DNA of 64,000 bases from Cyrtodaria siliqua (Eukaryota > Mollusca > Bivalvia > Adapedonta > Hiatellidae). The position numbers were made by a program, and so were the translations under genes. How positions within the stretch are numbered: position 1 is the stretch's first letter; every line of letters starts with the position of its first letter. The notes under the pieces were generated by a model. The model did no database searches and had not been told where the DNA came from. It saw only the letters and a program-made list of their open reading frames with translations. Positions 28,201 through 40,200 of this stretch are shown one piece after another. The stretch is from NCBI GenBank assembly GCA_037043455.1, contig JAWPHD010001214.1, forward strand, positions 62,001 through 126,000. Direction: 5' to 3'.

Positions 28201-31200
28201 TCCCTTGTTACTGTAGTAAGCCAATGTTTAATCCCACGCTCACTGTAGTAAGTTAATGTTTTCTTCCTCGCTCACTGTAGTAAGTCAATATTTTCTTTAT
28301 AGCTCGCTGTAGTAAGTCGATGTTTCATCCCTCGCTCACTGTAGTAAGTCAATGTTTCATCCCTCACTGTAGTAAGTCCATGTTTCATCCCTCACTGTAG
28401 TAAGTCCATGTTTCATCCCTTGCTCACTGTAGTAAGTCAATGTTTCAACCCTCATTTGATGATCATACCTCACTCACTAATAAGTCAATGTTTTCTTCCT
28501 CGCTCACTGTAGTAAGTCAATGTTTCATCAGTAGTAAGTCCATGTTTCATCCCTCGCTCACTGTAGTAAGTCAGTGTTTCATCCCATTGTAGTAAGTCCA
28601 TGTTTCATCCCTTGCTCACTGTAGTAAGTCAATGTTTCAACCCTCATTTACTGTAGTAAATCAATATTTCATCCCTCGCTCACAGTAGTAAGTCAATGTT
28701 TCATACCTCGCTCACAGTAGTAAGTCAATATTTCATACCTCGCTCACAGTAGTAAGTCAGTGTTTCATCTCTCACTCACTGTACATAGTAAGTCAATGTT
28801 CCGTCCCTCATTTACTGCAGTAAGTCAATGTTTTCTTCCTTGCTCACTATAGTAAGTCAGTGTTTTCTTTATCGCTCGCTGTAGTAAGTCAATGTTTTCT
28901 TCCTCGCTCACTGTAGTAAGTCAATGTTCCATCCCTTGTTACTGTAGTAAGCGATGATCATACCTCACTCACTAGTAAGTTAACGTTTTCTTCCTCGCTC
29001 ACTGTAGTAAGTCAATGTTTCATCCCTCGCTCACAGTAGTATGTCAATGTTTCATCCCTCACTCACTATAGTAAGTCAGTGTTTTCTTTATCGCTCGCTG
29101 TAGTAAGTCAATGTTTTCTTCCTCGCTCACTGTAGTAAGTCAATGTTCCATCCCTTGTTACTGTAGTAAGCGATGATCATACCTCACTCACTAGTAAGTT
29201 AACGTTTTCTTCCTCGCTCACTGTAGTAAGTCAATGTTTCATCCCTCGCTCACAGTAGTATGTCAATGTTTCATCCCTCACTCACTGTAGTAAGTCCATG
29301 TTTCATCCCTTGCTCACTGTAGTAAGTCAATGTTTCAACCCTCGCTTACTGTAGTAAGTCAATGTTTCATCCCTCGCTCACTGTAGTAAGTCGATGTTTC
29401 ACCCCTTGCTCACTGTAGTAAGTCAATATAAATCCCAGGATTTTCAACCATTTCACAGCTTTTACTGTAGTAAGCGATGATCATACCTCACTCACTAGTA
29501 AGTCAACGTTTTCTTCCTCGCTCACTGTAGTAAGTCAATGTTTCATCCCTCGCTCACAGTAGTATGTCAATGTTTCATCCCTCGTTCACTGTAGTAAGTC
29601 AATGTTCCGTCCCTCATTTACTGTAGAAAATCAAATGTTTCATCCCTTGTTCCTGTAGTAAGTCAATGTTTAATCCCACGCTCAATGTAGTAAGTCAATG
29701 TTTTCTTCCTCGCTCACTGCAGTAAGTCAATGTTCCATCCCTTGTAACTGTAGTAAGCGATGATCATACCTCACTCACTAGTAAGTCAATGTTTTCTTCC
29801 TCGCTCACTGTAGTAAGTCAATGTTTCATCCCTCGCTCACAGTAGTAAGTCAATGTCTCATCCTTCACTCACTGTAGTAAGTCAGTGTTTCATCCCTCAC
29901 TCACTGTAGTAAGTCCATGTTTCATCACTTGCTCACTGTAGTAAGTCAATGTTTCAACTGTCATTTACTGTAGTAAGTCAATGTTTCATCCCTCGCTCAC
30001 AGTAGTAAGTCAATGTTTCATACCTCGCTCACAGTAGTAAGTCAGTGTTTCATCCCTCACTCACTGTACATAGTAAGTCAATGTTCCGTCCCTCGTTTAC
30101 TGGAGTAAGTCAATGTTTTCTTCCTTGCTCACTATAGTAAGTCAATGTTTTCTTTATCGCTCGCTGTAGTAAGTCAGTGTTTTCTTCCACGCTCACTGTA
30201 GTAAGTCAATGTTCCATCCCTTGTTACTGTAGTAAGCGAGGATCATACCTCACTCACTAGTAATCCACGTTTTCTTCCTCGCTCACTGTAGAAAGTCGGT
30301 GTTTTATCCCTCGCTCACAGTAGTATGTCAATGTTTCATCCCTCGCTCACTGTAGTAAGTCAATGTTTCATCCCTCACTCACTGTAGTAAGTCCATGTTT
30401 CATCCCTTGCTTACTGTAGTAAGTCAATGTTTCATCCCTCGCTCACTGTAGTAAGTCGATGTTTCATCCCTCAGGTCGGAATCTACAGTTTTCTTTGAAA
30501 TTCAGACTAGTTTCAGACATGTACACTAATTACGCTAAATAACTTGAATTCTATTTTTCAAAAATAACAAACATGCATTGTTCCTGAAAGATTATAAAAT
30601 TTCCTCTCAAAATATAGCAAATACATGCTAGAAAGCATCAAAATCGGTTTCTCTACCTACAAATATAACTTCATTTACCCCACCCACTCAGCACTCAAAA
30701 AAGTGAAAACATGACATTTATAGACAAACGACAGCATATACCTGTCCCTTATTTGAGATATAACACATCCATAATTGAATGACAAACACTCCAAATTGTC
30801 ATAAAAATGCTATTTCTACATACCTTAACCGGCTTTTTTTTCCGTAATCTGATGTCGACTCAAGAATTGACAGGAAGTGATAAAAAAAGCTATCATTTAC
30901 AACATAGCCACCAGTTACGATTTTCTGTTTACAGGCTACATACGGGTCATAGTACAAAAAGTTTATTTATATCAAAATTAACTATTATGTCATACTAAGT
31001 CAAAAACACCGCATTTGTGGATTTCTTTTTTATTGTCTAGCCTGTGTACATGGCTTTTAATCTCTTAGATTTCTATTTGATAAGAAATTCCCCATGGACA
31101 TTCATTCGAAACTAAGGAGTCTCCCCTTAAGCGCAAAAATATTTTTTCAAATTTTTATTTGTTACTTTTAAATCACTTATTCCAGTTATTTCGAGCATTT

Positions 31201-34200
31201 TGATACGTCAGCTGTGCCAATCCGATGGAATTTAGGCATTTCAGAGCTTCTTAAACTTGGCACTATAATTCCTGGAAAGTTACATATTTATCAGTATTTT
31301 TTGTTCTTTTTTCCTCTTCTTAGAATCAAAATTAAGTTGGTATATGTGTTGTAAATGTACTTTTGAGTACTTTACCTACATAGTATTCAGGGTACAGAAA
31401 AATCATTTATTCCTGAACTCAAAATATAAAGAACCTGCTTCAGAACTTATCTAGAGTAGTCTCCCTTAGCCTACATAGCAACAACGTCATGATGCATAGC
31501 AACAACTTCACCCTTGCCTAGCAACGCCAGTATAGCATGTGACATAGTGCAGATTTTTTGTCAAACATTGAGGCAATCTATACCAGACATGACAAAGTCG
31601 ACAAGGTCATATTTTCCCAAAAACTTGCATCATGCGTTCGGGCGCGCGTAAGGCTTGAACTGACGCATATAAAAAAAAAAAAAGTGTATCCAAGAAGCAG
31701 TTTGTCGAAAAGGGCAGGGCAGCAATAAACAATATACTGCCCTGCTTTAGCAACATTCATGCCCAGTGCAGAATATATTCAACAGTGTGTTATGCCCATC
31801 TTGCCAGCTATTCCACCAACTTTTTGCCATATGGCAAACACATAAATATTTCAAAGGAAGACCATAAAAACATCAAACGGGTACTTGATACAGTATTTTC
31901 AGGAGAAATGTTGGGTCGCATTTCCAAACTCTACACAACAAACAGGTGTGAACATTTAAACAGTCGAGTGTTTACGTATGCACCAAAAAACATGGAACAG
32001 GCAAGTCTGCCCAATTGTTAGCTAAAAAGGCTGGATTGAAATATGCGATGGCAGACCCTTTCACAATGCACATGACTCAATGCGATCGGTTGAGTAAGTA
32101 TCGCACACAGCACAGCTGTCGGAAACAGTCCAATACAAGCACAACCGTTATATATCCCGCAAACGACGAAGTAACAGGAAACTTTTAAACACTAATTTTT
32201 ATGAAACTGTAACATCTAACAATCATGAACATAACTATGGAATAAATCCAAATATGTAAAATTTAAACATGCCTTTGTTTTAACATATCAACATAATAAT
32301 TACCCATTCTCATAGAAGGCACGGCCTATAGCCACGGTGACCATTACAAATGCCTTCATTTTTACAAACTGACCGCTGATTATTTACTTAACAAGTTTCC
32401 AAACTTAAATGCTTAAAATTAATGCAAAGTTTTTGGTGACACCTATGTGACACATGCAGATGGCTGGGTAACAGTTCACATTCTGATGATATGTAGAACA
32501 TCAGCCTATGAACAGTTACCCATTTTCGGTGACCACGAAAAGTAACGCGGATAACACCATAGCCATCTTTGTTTTTGCTGCCACCCCAAATATGACATGA
32601 ATCGGTGATTACGAAGTTTTTTAATTTCAACTCGAAATTGAATATTTCCATTTCAGTTAAAATTGTAGAGAAAATAATAGACATAACGGTCACTGCAGCT
32701 ATGGTTATGCAGACTGCAAATTAAAAAAAATAAAGTAAAAAATGAAATGGTATGCACAAAAACATCCAGATAGTTTTAGTGCAGTATGAACTGAAAAGTA
32801 GGTAGCATACCAGACATGGCTCAAACCTACACTACCAGACTTATTATACCAGACCTTAACTAAGAACTTACTTACACTATCATATCACAACTTTAAATAG
32901 TTACGAATCAGATCAGACCAACGATATTTTGTATGCTGGAGGCACACCCAATATTTAAGGTCTGACATGAGTCTGATATAAAAGGTCTGATATGAGTGTC
33001 TGACAAGGGTCTGATATGAGTGTGTCTAGTAGTGTAGGTCTGACATGGGTCTGATAGTGTGGGTCTGACATGGGTCTCATATTGTAGGTCTGATATCAGT
33101 CTGATATTGTATAGGCAATATATGCACATTGAATGTCAGACAGACTCATTCCAGATCTATCCAAAATATCAAACTCCATTCAGACTTTCACTATTTGATG
33201 CATGTCAGACAGACCTACACTTTCAGACTCATGGCAGACCTACAATTACATAAAACTTACTCTATCACTCATAGTTATAAGACTTAAAGTATCAGAGTCT
33301 GACCTAGAGCATACCAGTGAGATGCAGACCTATATGTACACAATAATAGTTTTTGTGTCTGATATTGCAGGTCTGATATGGGTCTGAATTTTTTGGCTGA
33401 TATGAGTCTGATATGCATCAGATATTGTAGGGCTGATATTCAAGAGTCTAAATATTGTAAGTCTGATGCGTGTCTAATACTGTTATTCCAGTAAGTCTGA
33501 TTTTGCATGTCTGATCAGAGTTGGTCATAGCAGAGTGCAATTTATTGTTGGGTCTGATAGTTCAAGGTATCTTATATGGAAACCTATTCTCCTACATTAA
33601 TGCCTACTTAAATGAACAGTTATATACAATTTACAGGCTCCAATTATAGTTTCTACAAAAATAAATTGAAAAATGTGTGCAAATTCACATTCGGTCATTG
33701 GAAAATAACAAAACTCAGATGGTCTATTTTTACCAGCAAGTGTTACTTCGCTTGGCAATATGTGTCGATATCTCAAAATGGAAAATGTCGCAATATTTTG
33801 ATGATTTCTGAGCAATTTTGTGTTGAAAATATCAAAACGCACTACAACCTGTGTTCTAAACCTGAAATTGTGTATAATCGGTACTATGCATATTTTCCTT
33901 AAGGTCGGAATCTACAGTTTTCTTTGAAATTCAGACTAGTTTCAGACATGTACACTAATTACGCTAAATAACTTGAATTCTATTTTTCAAAAATAACAAA
34001 CATGCATTGTTCCTGAAAGATTATAAAATTTCCTCTCAAAATATAGCAAATACATGCTAGAAAGCATCAAAATCGGTTTCTCTACCTACAAATATAACTT
34101 CATTTACCCCACCCACTCAGCACTCAAAAAAGTGAAAACATGACATTTATAGACAAACGACAGCATATACCTGTCCCTTATTTGAGATATAACACATCCA

Positions 34201-37200
34201 TAATTGAATGACAAACACTCCAAATTGTCATAAAAATGCTATTTCTACATACCTTAACCGGCTTTTTTTTCCGTAATCTGATGTCGACTCAAGAATTGAC
34301 AGGAAGTGATAAAAAAAGCTATCATTTACAACATAGCCACCAGTTACGATTTTCTGTTTACAGGCTACATACGGGTCATAGTACAAAAAGTTTATTTATA
34401 TCAAAATTAACTATTATGTCATACTAAGTCAAAAACACCGCATTTGTGGATTTCTTTTTTATTGTCTAGCCTGTACATGGCTTTTAATCTCTTAGATTTC
34501 TATTTGATAAGAAATTCCCCATGGACATTCATTCGAAACTAAGGAGTCTCCCCTCACTCACTGTACATAGTATGTCAATGTTTCATCCCTTGTTTACTGT
34601 AGTAAGTCAAAGTTCCATCCCTCATTTACTGTAGTAAATCAATGTTTCATCCCTCACTCCCTGTAGTAAGTCAATGTTTCATCCCTCGCTCACTGTAGTA
34701 AGTCGATGTTTCATCCCTCGCTAACTGTAGTATGTCAATGGTTCCTTCCTCATTTACTGTAGTAAGTCAATGTTTCATTCCTCACTCACTGTAGTAAGTC
34801 AATGTTTCATCCCTCGCTTACTGTAGTGTCCATGTTTCATCCCTCGCTCACTAGTATGTCGAAGTTTCATCCCTTGTTACTGTACTAAGCAATGTTTCAT
34901 CCCTCGCTCACTAGTAAGTCCATGTTTCATCCCTTGCTCACTAGTAAGTCAATGTTTCATCCCTTGCTCACTGTAGTATGTCAATGTTTCATCCCTCGCT
35001 CACTAGTAAGTCAAATGTTTCATCCCTTGTTACTGTAGTAAGTGATGTTTCATTCCAAGCTCACTGTAGTAAGTCAATGTTTTCTTCTCGCTGACTGCAG
35101 TAAGTCAATGTTTTCTTCCTTGCTCACTATAGTAAGTCAATGTTTCATCCCTTGTTACTGTAGTAAGCGATGTTTCATCTGTCACTCACTAGTAAGTCAA
35201 TGATTTCTTCTTTGCTCACTGTAGTAAGTCAATGTTTCATCCCTCACTCACTAGTAAGTCAATGATTTCTTCTTTGCTCACTGTAGTAAGTCAATGTTTC
35301 ATCCCTTGCTCACTAGTTAGTCCAAGTTTCATCCCTTGCTCACTGTAGTAAGTCAATGTTTCATCCCTCGCTCACTAGTAAGTCAATGATTTCTTCTTTG
35401 CTCACTAGTAAGTCAATGATTTCTTCTTTGCTCACTGTAGTAAGTCAAATGTTTCATCCCTTGTTAGTTACTGTAGTAAGTGATTTTTTTTCTCATGCTC
35501 ACTGTAGTAAGTCAATGCACTAGCGGATACAAGGGGGGAGGAGGGGGGGGGCCCCCCTAAAAATTCCGGATCATACATGTATGTCCATGTTACTGTAGGT
35601 AAAATATGAAACAATTTCGATGCACGCCCTCAGTATGAATTTTTTTTTCGCTCACTCGACCCATCATGGCTAATGAGTGGTTTAATTAACACATTGTTAA
35701 ATCCTTTTATTTGAAAACTGACTTTTTTACCCTATCAGTGCACAACGCAAACGTTTTATGAGGCTAGAAACGGACCCGAAAATTTACCAATATCTTACGC
35801 CCTCCTAAACTGAAATCCTGGATCCTCCCCTGCAATGTTTTCTTCCTCGCTCACTGTAGTAAGTCAATGTTTCATCCCTTGCTCACTGTAGTAAGTCAGT
35901 GTTTCACCCTTTGCTCACTGTAGTAAGTCAATATAAATCCCAGGATTTTCAACCATTTCACAGCTTTTATTATTCTCTATGAACATTTGGCACAGTTGAT
36001 AGTACATTCGGCTGCAAATCCACTGAGTTACTTTGGTGTGTCCTTGGGCAAGAAGCTTCTCCTAACCTTATCTGTATGATGGGGATGTAAACCAGGAGGT
36101 CCCGTGTATCAGAGACAATCATCCAAGCATGTTAAATAACTTTAATTAATAGTAAGAGTTCCCAGATTCCTATGTATCATTCCACTCTGTCTGGGGTATT
36201 CCTATGTATCCTTCCACTCTGTCTGGGGTGTCTCAAAATAAGCTTAAACCATGTTTTAACGAGCCATTAAACAACAATTCATGTGGTACTTCATTGTTAA
36301 TGGTCAAATTGTTTGTTATAATTTGGATACTTGACTGTGTACATTTTAAAAAGACAAATTTCAAATTATTTATTCTCTTTAAAAGAAATGTGGAAATAAA
36401 TAACAGTGAAAGAAAGTGAGAATCTGCTGTACTGTTACTGTTATCTTGGTTTAATTAAATTAAGAGATAACCGTGCTAAGATGTTCAATCTGGGACAATA
36501 CGTGAGTGGTTTTACGGTCTGAAATGTCGTTTTATGGCGACGTGGAAGCGGAGCCGTAAAACGTAATTTCAGACCGTAAAACCAACTACATACCGTCCCA
36601 GACTGAAAATCTTAGAATGGTTATCTCGATTCTAATGCTTTTCCATTCAAATGCTATAAATATAAAATAAAATCATACATACACACTTGTTTTTCTATGA
36701 AAACTCAAATTCATGGATGCCAGTATTTTGACTTCATCCAATGACTTCGTTTGTATCATTGTTATGTGACGTCATATATTTTTCTGATGGTAAATCGAGC
36801 GTTTTACAGTCGCAAATTTGAGACCTTAGCCAATGGAGCAACGTGTTACATAATAGTTGCATTAAAATGTCCATTATCAGATGGTTAATAAGCATGTAAG
36901 TGAATTAAAGACCAAATGAAAGAGAGAATTTATTATTTATTATAATAAACATTTATTTACAGATTTATAATATTTTGCATTTGATTTTAATTTTAGGGGG
37001 CAAAATAAACTTTGAAGACATCAATAGCGAGAAAAAATATGGAAGCGGGTTTGCTTACTCTCAAAGTAAACTGGCAAATGTACTCTTTACTCGGGAGTTG
37101 AGTAAACGCCTCCAAGGTGGGTACTATAATAACGAATCGGTTAAATGCCTGTTTAAAGGGACACATGGCAATAGAGTTATTTAAAACTCACGGCATCCTG

Positions 37201-40200
37201 TTTTTTGTGTGTTTTTCACATAACTTGCGTTTGTTCAATCATTAATATTAATTATAAGAATATTATAAAGCTAACTGTTTTTGCATATTACTAATAATAT
37301 TACTAAAGTAACAAAATGTTTTGCGAAAATAATGTTTCCAATTTCCTGTTTTAAACACTTTTTTATTAGGAAGTTCTGTTACCTGTAACTCTTTACACCC
37401 TGGGCTTGTGGTAACAGAGTTGGCGCGGTATTTACCTCTATGGATCCGGATTCTTATGCAGACCCTGTATCCAGTGAAAGGAATTGTCTTCAAAAACGCT
37501 GTTGAAGGGGCTCAAACAACAATACATTGTGCAGTTGCAGAAGAACTTGACAGTGTGTCTGGAAAATATTTCAGGTAGTTATTATTTGTAGAAAACACTG
37601 TCATCGGCCAGGGAACAGAGCCAGGTTGTCTACAATATGTAATCTTATAGTTATGCCCCGTCACGAAGGTGGAGCGGGCATGTAGTATTTCCTTCATTCA
37701 GCCTTCCCCATCCATATGAACATTAGTTTTTAGTCAAACACAGGCATGCGCTAATGTTTTACTAAACTATAACGTTTCAGAAATCAACTAAACTGCACAA
37801 AAATAGATTAGGTTGATGTTGACTTAACAGTATTGAGAGCATCTCCACCATAGGACCATGGGGGGTAGAAGACGTCATTTTGTGTATGCTTCAGTGTCGT
37901 TCAGTTGAATACTCTAACAATAGAGCAAAAAAAGTTTATAGTTAACAACTGAACTATATTGCCCGTAGCTGTAAGCTTTCAAATTCTCACATCAGCATAA
38001 TGGCAGAATTGTCCTACCATAAATAGGTCAAATCTTTTTTGTGATTATTTTCTAAGCCATCAGTAACCCTGAATTTGAATTCATTATGTCTCCCTGCACA
38101 AAGTGGATGGGGAGTCATATCGTTGTCTGTCTGCATGTTACAAAGTTTCTCCTGACTAGTTCTCCTGAATCTCTGAATGGAGCTCAATGAAACTTGGCAG
38201 AGATGATCAGTATTAAGCCTTGTTGCGCATGTCATTTCCGTGTTCTGGAGGTTGAATGATTTTTGGCCCTTTAAAGGTTTTAATCACAAACTTTGTACAG
38301 ACTAGTTCCCCTGAACCTCTGGCCGGATTTCAATGAAACATGGTAAGATTGATCAGTACCAAGCCTAGTTGCGCATAACATCTCCGTGTTCCTGTTTGAA
38401 TGATTTCAAGGGAGGTATACTGATTTTACCCTGTCTGTCTGTCTGTAGACGTATCATTGTCTGCTCCATAACTCCTCTCCCCCTGAAAGGTCAAGGTCAC
38501 TGGGACCCGATAATGAAAAACCTTGTCCGCACCATAACTCCGCTCCCCCTGAAGCAAATCTCATGAAACTTCATAGGTGAACTGCCTGTGGTGAGAGGAG
38601 GACCCGTATTGATTTTGAGGTTAGTTGGTCAAAGGTCAAGGTCACTGGGACCTGATAATGAAAAACCTTGTCCACACCATAACTCCTCTCCCACTGAGGC
38701 AAATATCATGAAACTTCTTAGGTAAACTGGTTGTGATGAGAGGATTGCCCCTATTGATTTGAAGTCAGTATGTCAAAGGTCAAGGTCACCAGCACCCGAT
38801 AATGGAAACCCTTTGATGCTCTACAGCTCCTTTCCCCCTGAGGCAAATCTCATGAAACTTCATAGGTGATCTGCCTGTGGTGAGAGGACGACATCTATTG
38901 ATTTTGAGGTCAGTATTTCAAAGGTCAAGGTCACAGGGACTCGATAATGAAAAAGCTTGTCCACTCCATAACTCCTCCCCCTGAAACAAATCTCATGAAA
39001 CTTCATAGGTGAACTGCCTGTGGTGAGAGGACGACCATGTCTGATTTTGCTTCAGTAGGTCAAAGGTCAAGGTCACCCGCATCAGATAATGAAAAACCTT
39101 GTCTGCTACATTACGCTTCCCCTGAAGCAAAGCTCATGCAACTTCATAGGCGAACTGCCTGTGGTGAGAAGATGACCCCTATTGATTTTGCGGTCAGTAG
39201 GTCAAGGTCACCAGCACCTGATAGTGAAAAACCTTGTTCGCTCCATAACTTCTCTCTCCTTGAAGCAAATCTCATGAAACTTCATAGGTGAACTGCCTGT
39301 AGTGAGAGGATGGCCCCTACTAATTTTGAGGTCAGAGATCAAAGGTCAAGGTTACCGGGACCAGATAATGAAAAATCTTGTCTGTTCCATAACTCCTCTC
39401 CCCATGAAGCAAATCTCATGAAACATAATGGGAGGACTGCCTGTGATGAAAAGATGGCCCCTATTGGTTTTGAGGTCAGTAGGTCAAAAATCAAAGCCAC
39501 CATTACCTGATCATGAAAATCCCATTCCACTAAATTTTTACTAAAACAGTAGGGTGGGGAATGGGGTGTGTGTGGGGGGGGGGGGGGGGGGGGAGTGTAC
39601 TGGTAGTGGGGATGGGTGGGGGGGGGGGGGGGTATACTGGTAGTGGGGATATATTTGTCGCCCTTAAAAGGCAACAGCTTTAGTTGGCATTGGTGGACAT
39701 AGCTGGATAACAAAAAATACTAAGGTCAATGTCATATTTTGCGTTATTTCCCCCAAACTTAACCTTAGTTAGCTAACAACCTTGGTTAGGTAACTTAACC
39801 GCAGTTCACTTTATGATTGCCTGACTCTATGTCTTTGATACTTGGTCATATTTATTGTTGGCATTGGTGGACATCGCTGAACGACAAAAAATACCAAGGT
39901 CAAGGTCATGTTTTGTATTATTTTCCCACAACTACACCCTGGTTCTCAGTAACTTCTTATGATTACTTCGCTTTAATTTGTTTGATTCTTGATCATATGA
40001 AGTGTTGTCTTTGGTGGACATCATTTAAGCATTAATTTAATCAAATATTTCATATGCGGTTTGCCGTGGTGGGTGAGACACCCTCAGACCGAGGTCTTGT
40101 TTGTTCTTTGGAGCAGAGTTTTCAAATTTCAAATATAGCCTCCTTGTCATTGTCTTTCTTAATGCCAATAACTTCCAGCTCTCCAACTGACCATGGGTCG

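Larger units (their letters stand above)
30474..34552. mobile_element. 4.1-kb composite element with 650-bp long terminal direct repeats
   Basis: Direct repeats at 30474-31125 and 33903-34552 enclose 2.8 kb. The element sits inside the minisatellite, and CTCA (up to CCCTCA) flanks both ends; joining the flanks restores a normal minisatellite unit (CATCCCTCACTCACTG). Repeat ends are GGTCGG...CTCCC, not the TG...CA of ordinary LTRs. The inside holds a transposase-like ORF on plus and a His-Me finger ORF on minus, facing each other, plus a degenerate TCTGATATG array. No reverse transcriptase or integrase is visible. It could be an LTR-type non-autonomous element that has swallowed other sequence, or something undescribed. 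Confidence 0.8.

Noticed and set aside
30807..30998. Identical 63-codon ORFs at 30807 and 34236
   Set aside because: They lie in the 650-bp direct repeats, are the same sequence twice and show no recognisable protein.
28125..35930. CRISPR-like array (regular short repeats with variable parts)
   Set aside because: Units are directly tandem without unique spacers and derive from an exon-intron junction in a eukaryotic gene.
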